From: CAYXXN01 sp964469055 | GTDB taxonomy: Bacteria; Acidobacteriota; Thermoanaerobaculia; Multivoradales; JAHEKO01 | Assembly (NCBI GenBank): GCA_964469055.1 | Contig: CAYXXN010000015.1 | Location: 1 to 26,764 of the forward strand | Direction: 5' to 3' | Length of the DNA stretch: 26,764 nucleotides | Shown here: piece after piece, positions 7,541 to 13,993 of the stretch | Numbering within the stretch: the stretch's first letter is position 1 | How the letters are laid out: each line of letters begins with the position of its first letter | Notes under the pieces: model-generated | Databases searched by the model: none | Told to the model about the DNA's origin: nothing | What the model saw: the letters and a program-made list of their open reading frames with translations, nothing else | Position numbers and translations under genes: made by a program

Positions 7541-8634
7541 AGCGCCCCCTGGATTTGGAGGCTCTCGACACCGTCGGCCAAGAGCGGCTGCAGCCGCGCC
7601 ACGGCCTCGCGCAGCGTCAGGCGGATCGCCTCGAGGCGTTCCGCCGGCCAGCGTGAGTAGTGGTAGCGCGGCGACTCGGGCTCGGGCTCGAAGGCGAGCA
7701 ACGCCTCCTCGAGCAGACCATCCCCCTCCGGCCCGCGCCCGTTCTTGTCGAGCCAGTGGGCGAGCTGCACCCGCAGCCGGCTGTTGCGGGGATAGCGGGC
7801 GATCGCCTCGCGCAGGAGAGCCTCGGGGCTGTCGCCCTGGCTGGCGCGGATCTCCGCCAGCTCCTCGATGGCGACGAGCTCGACCCACACCGGCGCGCCG
7901 CTCGCGAGGAGCGGCTCGAAGGTCCGCCGCGCCCCGGCGAGATCGCCCGCCCGGCGCAAGCAGACGCCGAGGCGCAGTTGCGCCTCCAGGTTCTCCGGGT
8001 TGATGGCCAGCGCCTCGCGGAACTGCTCGGTCGCCTCCGTGTACTCGGCGCGGCGCTCGTAGAGGGCGCCGAGGCCGAGGTGGGCGGCATCGCTCTCCGT
8101 CCACATCTCGGTCGCCTGGGCGAACAACTCGGCGCTGTGGTGCCACGCCCAGCCGTGCTGCAGGTAACCGCCGAGGCTGGTCAGGAGCGAGCCGGCCACG
8201 CCGCGCGCCGCCGGGTCGTCCTTGCGGTGGGCATAGAAGTTGGCCAACTCCTCCGCCATCACCCGCGAATGGGCGGCGAGGACGGGCTCTTCGCTCTCGC
8301 GGTACGACAGGTAGGCATCGTGATGGAGCATCATGATCGGCACCACCACGTCCGGACCGACGACACCGAGCATGTCGCGCAGCACCCCGAGCTTGGCGCG
8401 CCAGAGCTTGTCGATGTCGTCGGGCTTGTACTCCGGGCCGACCAGACCCTCTTCGAGCTCGGCCAGGCTCTCCAGGGCGGCCTCGTTGTCGCCGGCCGCC
8501 CACAAGCCGAGGACCCGCGGGTAACCGTGACGGACCTCCTCGACGATCTCCGCCGCGGCGACGGGCCAGCCCGGCGCGGCCAGGACGAGTGGGATGAACC
8601 ACGCGAGGCGCGCAGCGGATCGGAACCGACTCAT
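7537..8634 (-). CDS. Exported TPR-repeat protein
   Basis: The protein has 365 residues, with a signal peptide (about 1-28, ending in WPVAAAE). The central region (about 165-290) contains tetratricopeptide units, for example AAHLGLGALYERRAEYTEATEQFREALAINPEN. A helical N-terminal part includes MMLHHDAYLSYRES and HGWAWHHSAEL. TPRs mediate protein contacts, so a scaffold role outside the cytoplasm is likely; no enzymatic motif is visible. GGAGGAGGG precedes the ATG at ideal spacing, which fixes the start. It is the first gene of the operon with the VWFA-related protein (4-base overlap) and the LCAT-like hydrolase. The pairing of TPR and VWA proteins recalls Bat-type modules, but no MoxR ATPase is adjacent. 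Confidence 0.85.
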   Translation of the reverse strand: MSRFRSAARLAWFIPLVLAAPGWPVAAAEIVEEVRHGYPRVLGLWAAGDNEAALESLAELEEGLVGPEYKPDDIDKLWRAKLGVLRDMLGVVGPDVVVPIMMLHHDAYLSYRESEEPVLAAHSRVMAEELANFYAHRKDDPAARGVAGSLLTSLGGYLQHGWAWHHSAELFAQATEMWTESDAAHLGLGALYERRAEYTEATEQFREALAINPENLEAQLRLGVCLRRAGDLAGARRTFEPLLASGAPVWVELVAIEELAEIRASQGDSPEALLREAIARYPRNSRLRVQLAHWLDKNGRGPEGDGLLEEALLAFEPEPESPRYHYSRWPAERLEAIRLTLREAVARLQPLLADGVESLQIQGAL

Positions 8635-8680
8635 CGGAGCCCTCCTCCTTCGAGTGGGCGTACGGTAGCACGGCCCCGAG

Positions 8681-8698
8681 TCCCTGCAATAGCAGGGA
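8681..8698. repeat. Hairpin between minus-strand genes
   Basis: TCCCTGC-AATA-GCAGGGA is a perfect 7-bp stem with a 4-base loop. It sits 4 bases beyond the stop of the dehydratase gene (8703) and 46 bases before the TPR gene start. No T-run follows, so it is at best a weak terminator or an RNA-stabilising hairpin. Confidence 0.4.
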
Positions 8699-8702
8699 TG
8701 TG

Positions 8703-9710
8703 TCAGGTGCCGAGGACCGGCGCGAGGACGGCGCGGTCGATGTTGCCGCCCGAGAGCACGATCGCCACGCGCTTCCCGGCCAGACGGTCGCGCAACGCGA
8801 GGAGTCCGGCCAAGCCCGCCGCTCCGGCGCCTTCGGCGAGATTGTGGGTGGTGTCGAGGAGCAGGCGGATCGAGGCCGCGATCGCCGTTTCGTCCACGGT
8901 GACGAAGCCGGCGAGACCCGCGCGCAGGGCCGGGAAGGTCAGCTCGTAGACGTCGGCCGTCGCCAGGCCGTCGGCCAGCGTCGGAGCCGCGGGCCGCGGT
9001 GTCCGGCGCCCGGCGTGCCAGGAGTCGTGGATCGTGGGGGCGGCGGCGGCCTGGACGCCGTAGACGGGCACATCCGGCGCCATGGCCCGCAGGACGGTCA
9101 GCGCCCCCACCGCCTGCGAGCCGCCGCCGACCGAGATCACGAAAGCCTCGATGTCGGGCGCCTGCTCGAGGATCTCGAGCGTCAGCGTCGCGGCTCCCGC
9201 CACCACCTCACGGTCGTTCGTCGAGTGGACGAAGGTCGCGCCCCGCTCGGCCGCGAAGGCCGAGGCGGCGGCGAGGGCCTCGTCGTAGCCGGCGCCCGCC
9301 TCGACCAGCGTCGCGCCGAGCGCCCTCATCGCGGCGTTCTTGCCGGGGCTGTTGCCGCGCGGCACGAAGACGGTCGTCGCGGCGCCGCGCATCGCCGCCG
9401 CCCACGCCAGTCCCGCGCCGTGGTTGCCGCGCGTCGCGGTGACCACGCCGCGCGCCAGGTCCTCGCTCGCGAGCCGGGTCACGGCGGCGAGGTTGTTCCT
9501 GGCCTTGAAGGCGCCGGTCGGCTGATGGTTCTCGTGCTTGACGAAGACGCGGATGCCGTGGCCCACCGCTTCGTTCAGCGTGCCGTACTCGCGCAGCGGC
9601 GTCGGCGGCAGATGGGGGGCGATGCGCCGCCGGGCCGCTAGCACGTCCGCCATCGTGATCGGCCACGGCGAAGGCTCGAGGACGGCCATCGTCGCCGATC
9701 CTACCGGCAT
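8703..9710 (-). CDS. PLP-dependent threonine/serine dehydratase-like enzyme
   Basis: This is a fold-type II PLP enzyme of 335 residues. The PLP lysine is K69 in HENHQPTGAFKARNN, followed by TRGNHG (93-98) and the phosphate-binding glycine loop GGGSQAVG (195-202). A late SGGN motif near 320 is typical of threonine ammonia-lyases. No C-terminal ACT regulatory domain is present, so it resembles the short catabolic form rather than the long feedback-regulated IlvA. It probably deaminates threonine or serine to a 2-oxo acid plus ammonia in the cytosol; a racemase or dehydratase of a related hydroxy-amino acid is an alternative. ATG codons at residues 1, 8 and 20 are possible starts; AGGTTAGG before the first slightly favours 9710. 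It is probably transcribed alone. Confidence 0.82.
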   Translation of the reverse strand: MPVGSATMAVLEPSPWPITMADVLAARRRIAPHLPPTPLREYGTLNEAVGHGIRVFVKHENHQPTGAFKARNNLAAVTRLASEDLARGVVTATRGNHGAGLAWAAAMRGAATTVFVPRGNSPGKNAAMRALGATLVEAGAGYDEALAAASAFAAERGATFVHSTNDREVVAGAATLTLEILEQAPDIEAFVISVGGGSQAVGALTVLRAMAPDVPVYGVQAAAAPTIHDSWHAGRRTPRPAAPTLADGLATADVYELTFPALRAGLAGFVTVDETAIAASIRLLLDTTHNLAEGAGAAGLAGLLALRDRLAGKRVAIVLSGGNIDRAVLAPVLGT

Positions 9711-9730
9711 CGCCTAACCTCGCTTGACGA

Positions 9731-9759
9731 TTGACAAATCCTGCACCCTGTCCCACACT
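9731..9759 (+). promoter_or_regulatory. Candidate promoter for the small unit
   Basis: TTGACA at 9731-9736 is an exact -35 match, and 17 bases later CACACT at 9754-9759 is a weak -10. Transcription would begin around 9766, almost on the ATG at 9767. That would allow leaderless translation of a 56-codon frame which reads into the tiny ORF described next. It lies divergent to the dehydratase gene start. Confidence 0.35.
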
Positions 9760-9892
9760 CTCGCGCATGTCAGCCATCCATGCGCTCCCAGCGTCGGGTG
9801 CGGTGGCGGCCGTGCGCGGATCCGGGCGGTTCGCGTCGCCGGGCGGGGTGGGGCCCGCCATCCAGGGGTACGCCCTGAAAGGAGGTGGTCCA

Positions 9893-9937
9893 GTGGATTT
9901 TGCTAAACCGGGTTTGATGGAGGTGGCGACCTCCTGA
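9893..9937 (+). CDS. Possible 14-residue peptide with a very strong ribosome binding site
   Basis: A GTG at 9893 opens a frame reading MDFAKPGLMEVATS and then TGA. The bases 9878-9893, AAAGGAGGTGGTCCAG, can pair along all 16 positions (one G-U) with the usual bacterial 16S 3' tail CTGGATCACCTCCTTT; GGAGG sits seven bases from the GTG. The same frame is open upstream to an ATG at 9767 (56 codons). The local sequence is less GC-rich than its surroundings, and a strong terminator lies 90 bases downstream. A KPxLxE pattern is reminiscent of short peptide precursors, but no maturation enzymes are nearby. It could be a leader peptide, a small-protein gene, or a chance frame in a regulatory RNA. Confidence 0.35.
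   Translation: MDFAKPGLMEVATS
9919..9934 (+). promoter_or_regulatory. Hairpin able to sequester a Shine-Dalgarno
   Basis: GGAGGT-GGCG-ACCTCC forms a 6-bp stem over the last codons of the tiny ORF. The same ACCTCC (9929-9934) could instead pair with the identical GGAGGT at 9881-9886 in front of the ORF. GGAGGTGG thus occurs twice with one shared complement, which allows two exclusive pairings. Any regulatory use is inference. Confidence 0.35.
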
Positions 9938-10022
9938 GGGGATTACCTCTCCTCGTGTTTCGGCGTGTCTAGGTAGGATTCCCCGATCCAGCGGGATACC
10001 CCTCGCCACCGAGACGAACCCA

Positions 10023-10057
10023 GGGCCCTGGCCGGCAACGGCCAGGGCCCTTCTTCC
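10023..10057 (+). terminator. Intrinsic terminator with GNRA loop
   Basis: GGGCCCTGGCCG (10023-10034) and CGGCCAGGGCCC (10039-10050) form a perfect 12-bp stem closed by the GNRA tetraloop GCAA, followed by TTCTTCC. This is the best intrinsic-terminator candidate in the window. The pyrimidine tail reads on the plus strand, and no conventional gene lies just upstream. Something short is therefore probably transcribed between about 9766 and 10050. Confidence 0.65.
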
Positions 10058-10073
10058 GAGTAGAGTTGCCGCC

Positions 10074-10148
10074 ATGCATCGCAGGAGAGCTGGCGCTGGA
10101 GCCGCGCTCATCCTGTCGGCGGCCCTGACGGCGCCCAGGCATGAGTAG
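10074..10148 (+). pseudogene. Signal-peptide-like ORF remnant
   Basis: From ATG 10074 a 24-codon frame begins MHRRRAG, continues as a hydrophobic alanine/leucine stretch ending SAALTAP, and stops at TAG 10146-10148. It has the charge and hydrophobic profile of a Sec signal peptide with no mature protein attached. It might be the decayed start of an exported gene or a chance GC-rich frame. The ribosome binding site is poor. Confidence 0.25.
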
Positions 10149-10205
10149 AATTCGACCATCCAGTCTATCCGGGAGTCCGTACTCCCAAGGCGGGCGGATA
10201 GCCCG
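10146..10205 (+). promoter_or_regulatory. Candidate promoter and structured leader of the hemoglobin gene
   Basis: TAGAAT at 10146-10151 is a good -10; the best -35 (CTGACG at 10125-10130) is weak and only 15 bases away. Downstream, CTATCC (10165-10170) pairs with GGATAG (10196-10201) around an inner hairpin GGGAGT-CCGT-ACTCCC (10171-10186). An alternative hairpin, CGGGC-GGATA-GCCCG (10191-10205), competes for GGATAG. Two exclusive folds directly ahead of the gene could affect its expression, but this has only been judged by eye. Confidence 0.35.
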
Positions 10206-10233
10206 TCAACAGCTCAAGTAAGGAGACACTCGA

Positions 10234-10683
10234 ATGAGCATTCGTTCGCGGAACACGATCGCATTTCTTGTCGTCGTGACCCTCGCCACCGGCGCGGCGC
10301 TCGCCCAACCAGCGACCCCCGCCCTCTACCAGCGGCTCGGCGGCTACGATGCCATCGCGGCCGTCACCGACGACTTCATCGGCCGCCTGCTCTCGGACGC
10401 GCAGCTCGTGCGCTTCTTCACCGGCCACAGCGCCGACTCGAAGGGGCAGATCCGCCAGCACATCGTCGATCAGCTCTGCGCCGCGACCGGCGGGCCCTGC
10501 ATCTACACCGGCCGCGACATGAAGACGACCCACGCCGGGCTCGGGATCACCGAAGCCGACTGGACCCGCACCGTCGAGCACCTGACGGCGACCCTCGACA
10601 AGTTCGCCGTCCCGGCCACCGAGAAGGCAGAGCTCCTCGGCATCGCCTCCTCGCTCAAACCGGACATCGTCGAAGCGCCCTAG
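10234..10683 (+). CDS. Exported group I truncated hemoglobin
   Basis: The protein has 149 residues: a signal peptide (about 1-24, ending in GAALA-QP) and then a complete group I truncated globin. LYQRLGGYDAI (31-41) is the family start, the GG pair is at 86-87 in CAATGGPC, and the proximal heme histidine is H100 in DMKTTHAGLGIT. By eye against mycobacterial HbN, the distal B10 tyrosine position is Ile49 and E11 is also not Gln, so ligand binding should differ from HbN's nitric-oxide-scavenging pocket. Two cysteines (C82, C89) flank the GG motif and could form a disulfide if exported. AAGGAGA precedes the ATG at good spacing. Truncated hemoglobins bind oxygen or NO; here the likely site is the periplasm. 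Confidence 0.88.
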   Translation: MSIRSRNTIAFLVVVTLATGAALAQPATPALYQRLGGYDAIAAVTDDFIGRLLSDAQLVRFFTGHSADSKGQIRQHIVDQLCAATGGPCIYTGRDMKTTHAGLGITEADWTRTVEHLTATLDKFAVPATEKAELLGIASSLKPDIVEAP

Positions 10684-10720
10684 CAGCGCCGGGCGGGGGC
10701 GGCCATGGGCGTGGCCGGTC

Positions 10721-10763
10721 GGCGCGGGGAGGCCCCCGTCGCCGCGCGACGGGGTACCGCGCC
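10721..10763. terminator. Bipartite stem-loop after the hemoglobin gene
   Basis: GGCGCGG (10721-10727) pairs with CCGCGCC (10757-10763), and inside it CCCCGTCG (10734-10741) pairs with CGACGGGG (10747-10754) around a CCGCG loop. It lies between the convergent hemoglobin and membrane-protein genes. There is no T-tract, so it may act as a factor-dependent or bidirectional end signal, or protect the 3' end. The rest of 10684-10852 shows nothing convincing. Confidence 0.4.
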
Positions 10764-10852
10764 GAAGCCGCCCTATGCCGAAGGCTAGAAAGAGCGTCGC
10801 GCCCTGGCCGCCGGGGGACGCGGGCCTCCACTGCCCGGCGGCGGACGCGGGC

Positions 10853-11542
10853 TCAACTCGCCGGCGCCAGGCCCCACCGCAGCACGACGGCACCCATCGC
10901 CGCCAGCCACAAAGAGAAGAGGTGGAAGAGCGGCTGGTAGAGCCCGAGCTCATCGGGCAGCCCCATCGTCAACGCCATCGCCGCCACCCCGAGCGCGACC
11001 GCGCCGGCGCCGAGCCACCGCCATCCCGGCACCAGTCGCCACTGGATCAGGCCCACCCCCAGCACCGAGAGACCCAGCCCGGAGAAGACTCGCCCGAAGC
11101 GCACCAGGCAGGTGATGTACTCGGTGGGCACGGCCAGCGCGGCGACATGACCGGCCAAGGCCTCGGCCGAGGCGCCGGCCATCGTCACCGCCCCCCAGGC
11201 GCCGAAGTGGTAGTAGAACGCCTCGGCCAGCGCCGTCACCATCACGCCGCAGCAGGCGACCGCCGCGCCCGGCCAGACGAGGAGCCGCGCCGGCCGGTCG
11301 GCGACGGCGGCGGCGAGCGCCGCTAAGGCGAGGACGGTCGCGACGAGGCCGAAGATGTGGACCCGGAACATCCAGATCCAGAGGTGGAGCCGCGCGGCGA
11401 CCGCCGCGAAGTCGCCCGGCTGGAAGAACGTGCCGATGTGGTGCGGCAGCAGGACCCAGCCGCCCCACAGCATCACGGCGGCCGCCAGGAAAGCGCCGCC
11501 CACGATCTTGCGCGCGAAGTCCCGTTCCATCGGAGAACTCAT
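10853..11542 (-). CDS. Six-helix membrane protein of unknown function
   Basis: This 229-residue integral membrane protein has hydrophobic segments at about 13-32, 57-80, 87-108, 150-167, 174-194 and 203-223. Histidines fall near membrane borders (H34-H35, H53, H62, H112, H132, H207), which might mean a metal or heme site, but no known motif is completed. I do not recognise the family. The ATG at 11542 has GGAAGGG six bases upstream; the internal ATG four codons later lacks one. The gene diverges from the SpoIIE-type phosphatase, with 26 bases between starts, so the two may share a control region. Confidence 0.75.
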   Translation of the reverse strand: MSSPMERDFARKIVGGAFLAAAVMLWGGWVLLPHHIGTFFQPGDFAAVAARLHLWIWMFRVHIFGLVATVLALAALAAAVADRPARLLVWPGAAVACCGVMVTALAEAFYYHFGAWGAVTMAGASAEALAGHVAALAVPTEYITCLVRFGRVFSGLGLSVLGVGLIQWRLVPGWRWLGAGAVALGVAAMALTMGLPDELGLYQPLFHLFSLWLAAMGAVVLRWGLAPAS

Positions 11543-11568
11543 GATAAACCCTTCCGTACTTGCCCTGG

Positions 11569-12765
11569 ATGGACGCGACGCTTCAAGACCCCTGGCGGCC
11601 CAGCCTGCCCTTCTTCCTGCGTGGCGCCGCGGTCAGCGTGCTCGCCGGAGCGGTCATCGGGGCGCTGTTCGAGCTGGGTGGCCGCCAATGGCGTTGGGCG
11701 GAGATCGCCTGGGCGGCCCTCGTCGGGCTGCTGATCTTCGTCTTCTCGATCCCGCTCCTGATGGCGAGCTTGGGCCGCCTCGAGCGGCGCGGCCCGCTCG
11801 TTCGGTCCGCGGCCCTTGCCGGCCTCTTCTTCGTCGCCGGTTCCGCCGCCTTTCTCGCGGTACGACTCCTGGCGAGCGGCGTCGAGGGCCACGCCTTCCC
11901 GCTGTCGATCTCCTGGCGGGCGCTGCCGCTCTCCCTCGCCGTCACCGGCGGCCTCGCCGCCCTCGTCGGCTCCGGCTTCTACCTCTACGAGGCGATGCGT
12001 GAGCGCATCCGCGACAACGTCACCCGCCTGAAGGAGAGCGAGTTCGCGACCAAGGAGCTGGAGCTCGCGCGCTCGATCCAACGCCGCCTGCTGCCGCCGA
12101 CGGCGCTCGCCGGCGACGGCTGGCGGCTGGCGGCCCGCAACCTGCCGGCCGGCTACGTGGCGGGCGACTTCTACGACGTCTTCACCCTGGCCGAGGGGGC
12201 CCTCGGACTGGTGGTGGGCGACGTCTCCGGCAAGGGGGTGGGGGCGAGCCTCATCATGGCCTCGGCCAAGGCGGTTGTGCCGCTCTTGGCGGTGGGCCGC
12301 GGCGCGGCGGCGACGCTCGCGGCCGCGAACGAGCACCTCTGCGCCGAGCTCGAGCGACGCGACTTCGTCGCCCTCTGCCACGCCCGGTTCCGCCCCGCCG
12401 ACGGCCAGCTCGAGCTCGCCAACGCCGGGGCGCCCGATCCCTACCTGCTGCGCCCAGGGGCACCGCCGCGAGCGCTCGTCGTGTCCGGGCCGCGCCTGCC
12501 GCTCGGGCTACGACCCGGCCAGGAGTACGTCGCCGAGCGCCATGTCCTGGCGCCCGGCGACCGGTTGCTCCTCCTCTCCGACGGCCTCCCCGAGGCTACC
12601 GGCCCGGACGGCGAGCCCTTGGGCTACGACCGCCTCACGGCCCTCTTCCCGCCCGCCGACCTCGAGCCCGCAGCCTGGCTCGACGAGCTCTTCGCGCGCC
12701 TGCAGGGACCGAGCGGCGCCGAGCGGCAGGACGACTGGACGGCGCTCCTGCTGGAGCGGCTCTAG
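11569..12765 (+). CDS. Membrane-anchored SpoIIE/RsbU-type PP2C phosphatase
   Basis: I chose the ATG at 11569 (398 residues); a TTG three codons upstream is the only other option, and neither has a clear ribosome binding site. Four membrane segments (about 17-37, 44-66, 80-101, 118-140) lead through a short helical linker (142-170) into a PP2C-like SpoIIE domain. Family landmarks are ARSIQRRLLP (167-176), metal-binding GDFYD (199-203), GDVSGKG (217-223), NAG (285-287), SDGLPEA (337-343) and a final DDWTALLL. Such enzymes dephosphorylate anti-sigma-factor antagonists in partner-switching pathways. No antagonist or kinase gene is adjacent, so its target must be elsewhere. It ends four bases before the convergent aminotransferase. 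Confidence 0.88.
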   Translation: MDATLQDPWRPSLPFFLRGAAVSVLAGAVIGALFELGGRQWRWAEIAWAALVGLLIFVFSIPLLMASLGRLERRGPLVRSAALAGLFFVAGSAAFLAVRLLASGVEGHAFPLSISWRALPLSLAVTGGLAALVGSGFYLYEAMRERIRDNVTRLKESEFATKELELARSIQRRLLPPTALAGDGWRLAARNLPAGYVAGDFYDVFTLAEGALGLVVGDVSGKGVGASLIMASAKAVVPLLAVGRGAAATLAAANEHLCAELERRDFVALCHARFRPADGQLELANAGAPDPYLLRPGAPPRALVVSGPRLPLGLRPGQEYVAERHVLAPGDRLLLLSDGLPEATGPDGEPLGYDRLTALFPPADLEPAAWLDELFARLQGPSGAERQDDWTALLLERL

Positions 12766-12769
12766 CGGG

Positions 12770-13993
12770 TCAGCTCACTTCGCCGAGCGCCGCCAGCGCT
12801 TCCCCCAGTCGCTCGACCTCCTCGAGGGTGTTGTAGTGGACGGGGCTGATGCGTACGGCGCCGCCGCCGGTCTCCAGGCCGAGGCGCGTCATCGGCTCGA
12901 GGGCGTAGTAGTTGCCCGACCAGACGTCGATGCCTTGCGCGGCCAGGCGGAGCGCCGCCTCGCCCGGCGTCAACCGGTCGATGGTGACGGCGAAGGTCGG
13001 CACCCGCTCGGCGAGACGGCCGCGGGCGGTGATGCCGTAGACGCGCACCCGGGGCAGACGCTCCAGGACATCGAGCAGGGCTCGCGAGAGAGCACGCTCG
13101 ACCTCGGCGATCGCCGCCATCGCGTCCACCAACCGCCGGCGCCGCGTGGCCCCGGCCGGCGCCAACGACTCCAGGTACTCGATCGCCCCCAGGGTCCCGG
13201 CCAGGCCTTCCAGGTTGGCCGTCCCCGACTCGAACTTGTTCGGCATCACCGCCGGCACCGTTCGCAGGTGGTAGGCGGGGATGGCCTCCATGACCGCGCG
13301 GCGGCCCCAGAGCACACCGACGTGCGGACCGAAGAACTTGTAAGCCGAGCAGAGGAGGACGTCGCACCCCAAGGCTGCGACATCGATGGGACCGTGCGGG
13401 GCGTAGTGGACGGCGTCGACGAAACAGAGGGCGCCGACCTCGTGAGCGAGCCGCGCCACGTCGGCCACCGGGTTCACCGTGCCGAAGGCGTTCGAGGCGT
13501 AGCCGACGGCGACCAGGCGCGTGCGCTCGGAGAGTTGCGCGCGCAGATGCTCGAGGTCGAGCGTCACGTCCGCCGGCTCGAGGTCCGCGAAGCGCACCAC
13601 GACACCGCGCTCCTCGAGGGCCAGCCACGGGGCGACGTTGGCGTCGTGCTCGAGGCGGGTCGTGACGATCTCGTCGCCGGGGCGGCATAGCCGGCCGAAG
13701 GCGCGGGCGAAGGCCTGGGTGAGGGTCGTCATGTTGGCGCCGAACGCCACCTCGGAGGGGTCGGCGGCGCCCAGGAAGTCGGCGACGGCGCGCCGGCATT
13801 CCGCCTGCAGGGCGTCGGAGCGGCGCGAGCGTGGGAAGAGGCCGCCCAGGTTGGCATTGTCGCGGACGAGGTACTCCGCCATGCGCTCGAGGCACGACCG
13901 CGCCACCTGCGTGCCGGCGGCGTTGTCGAAGAAGATCCGGCCCGGCTCGGCGGCGAGGGCTGGGAACTGGGCGCGGACGGCGTCGAGGTTCAT
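12770..13993 (-). CDS. Class V aminotransferase, cysteine-desulfurase-like (VC1184 type)
   Basis: This 407-residue PLP enzyme of the class V family resembles the VC1184 subfamily of cysteine-desulfurase-like proteins (TIGR01976). Seen: FFDNAAGTQV (21-30), H116 in RLEHDANV, D193 in FVDAVHYAPHG, the PLP lysine K219 in SAYKFFGPHVG, and ESGTANLEG (255-263). The loop that carries the catalytic cysteine in SufS (RxGHHCA) reads WSGNYYALEP here (358-367), with no cysteine. Classical sulfur transfer is therefore unlikely, and an epimerase, lyase or aminotransferase activity is more plausible. Its ATG overlaps the CDF transporter's stop by four bases (ATGA), indicating translational coupling. It is the last gene of a three-gene overlapping operon. 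Confidence 0.87.
   Translation of the reverse strand: MNLDAVRAQFPALAAEPGRIFFDNAAGTQVARSCLERMAEYLVRDNANLGGLFPRSRRSDALQAECRRAVADFLGAADPSEVAFGANMTTLTQAFARAFGRLCRPGDEIVTTRLEHDANVAPWLALEERGVVVRFADLEPADVTLDLEHLRAQLSERTRLVAVGYASNAFGTVNPVADVARLAHEVGALCFVDAVHYAPHGPIDVAALGCDVLLCSAYKFFGPHVGVLWGRRAVMEAIPAYHLRTVPAVMPNKFESGTANLEGLAGTLGAIEYLESLAPAGATRRRRLVDAMAAIAEVERALSRALLDVLERLPRVRVYGITARGRLAERVPTFAVTIDRLTPGEAALRLAAQGIDVWSGNYYALEPMTRLGLETGGGAVRISPVHYNTLEEVERLGEALAALGEVS

Noticed and set aside
9878..9893. Fragment of a 16S rRNA gene end on the minus strand
   Set aside because: Only the last 16 bases match; the conserved sequence before the anti-Shine-Dalgarno is absent. It is better read as a strong ribosome binding site on the plus strand.
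9893..9937. Precursor peptide of a PQQ-like or other RiPP pathway
   Set aside because: The KPxLxE pattern is suggestive, but the peptide lacks the PqqA Glu-Tyr core and no radical SAM or peptide-chaperone gene is nearby. The PqqB-like gene is about 5 kb away with unrelated genes between.
10775..11326. Plus-strand frame of 183 codons
   Set aside because: It is antisense to the membrane protein, and the product is Arg/Gln/His-rich without domains.
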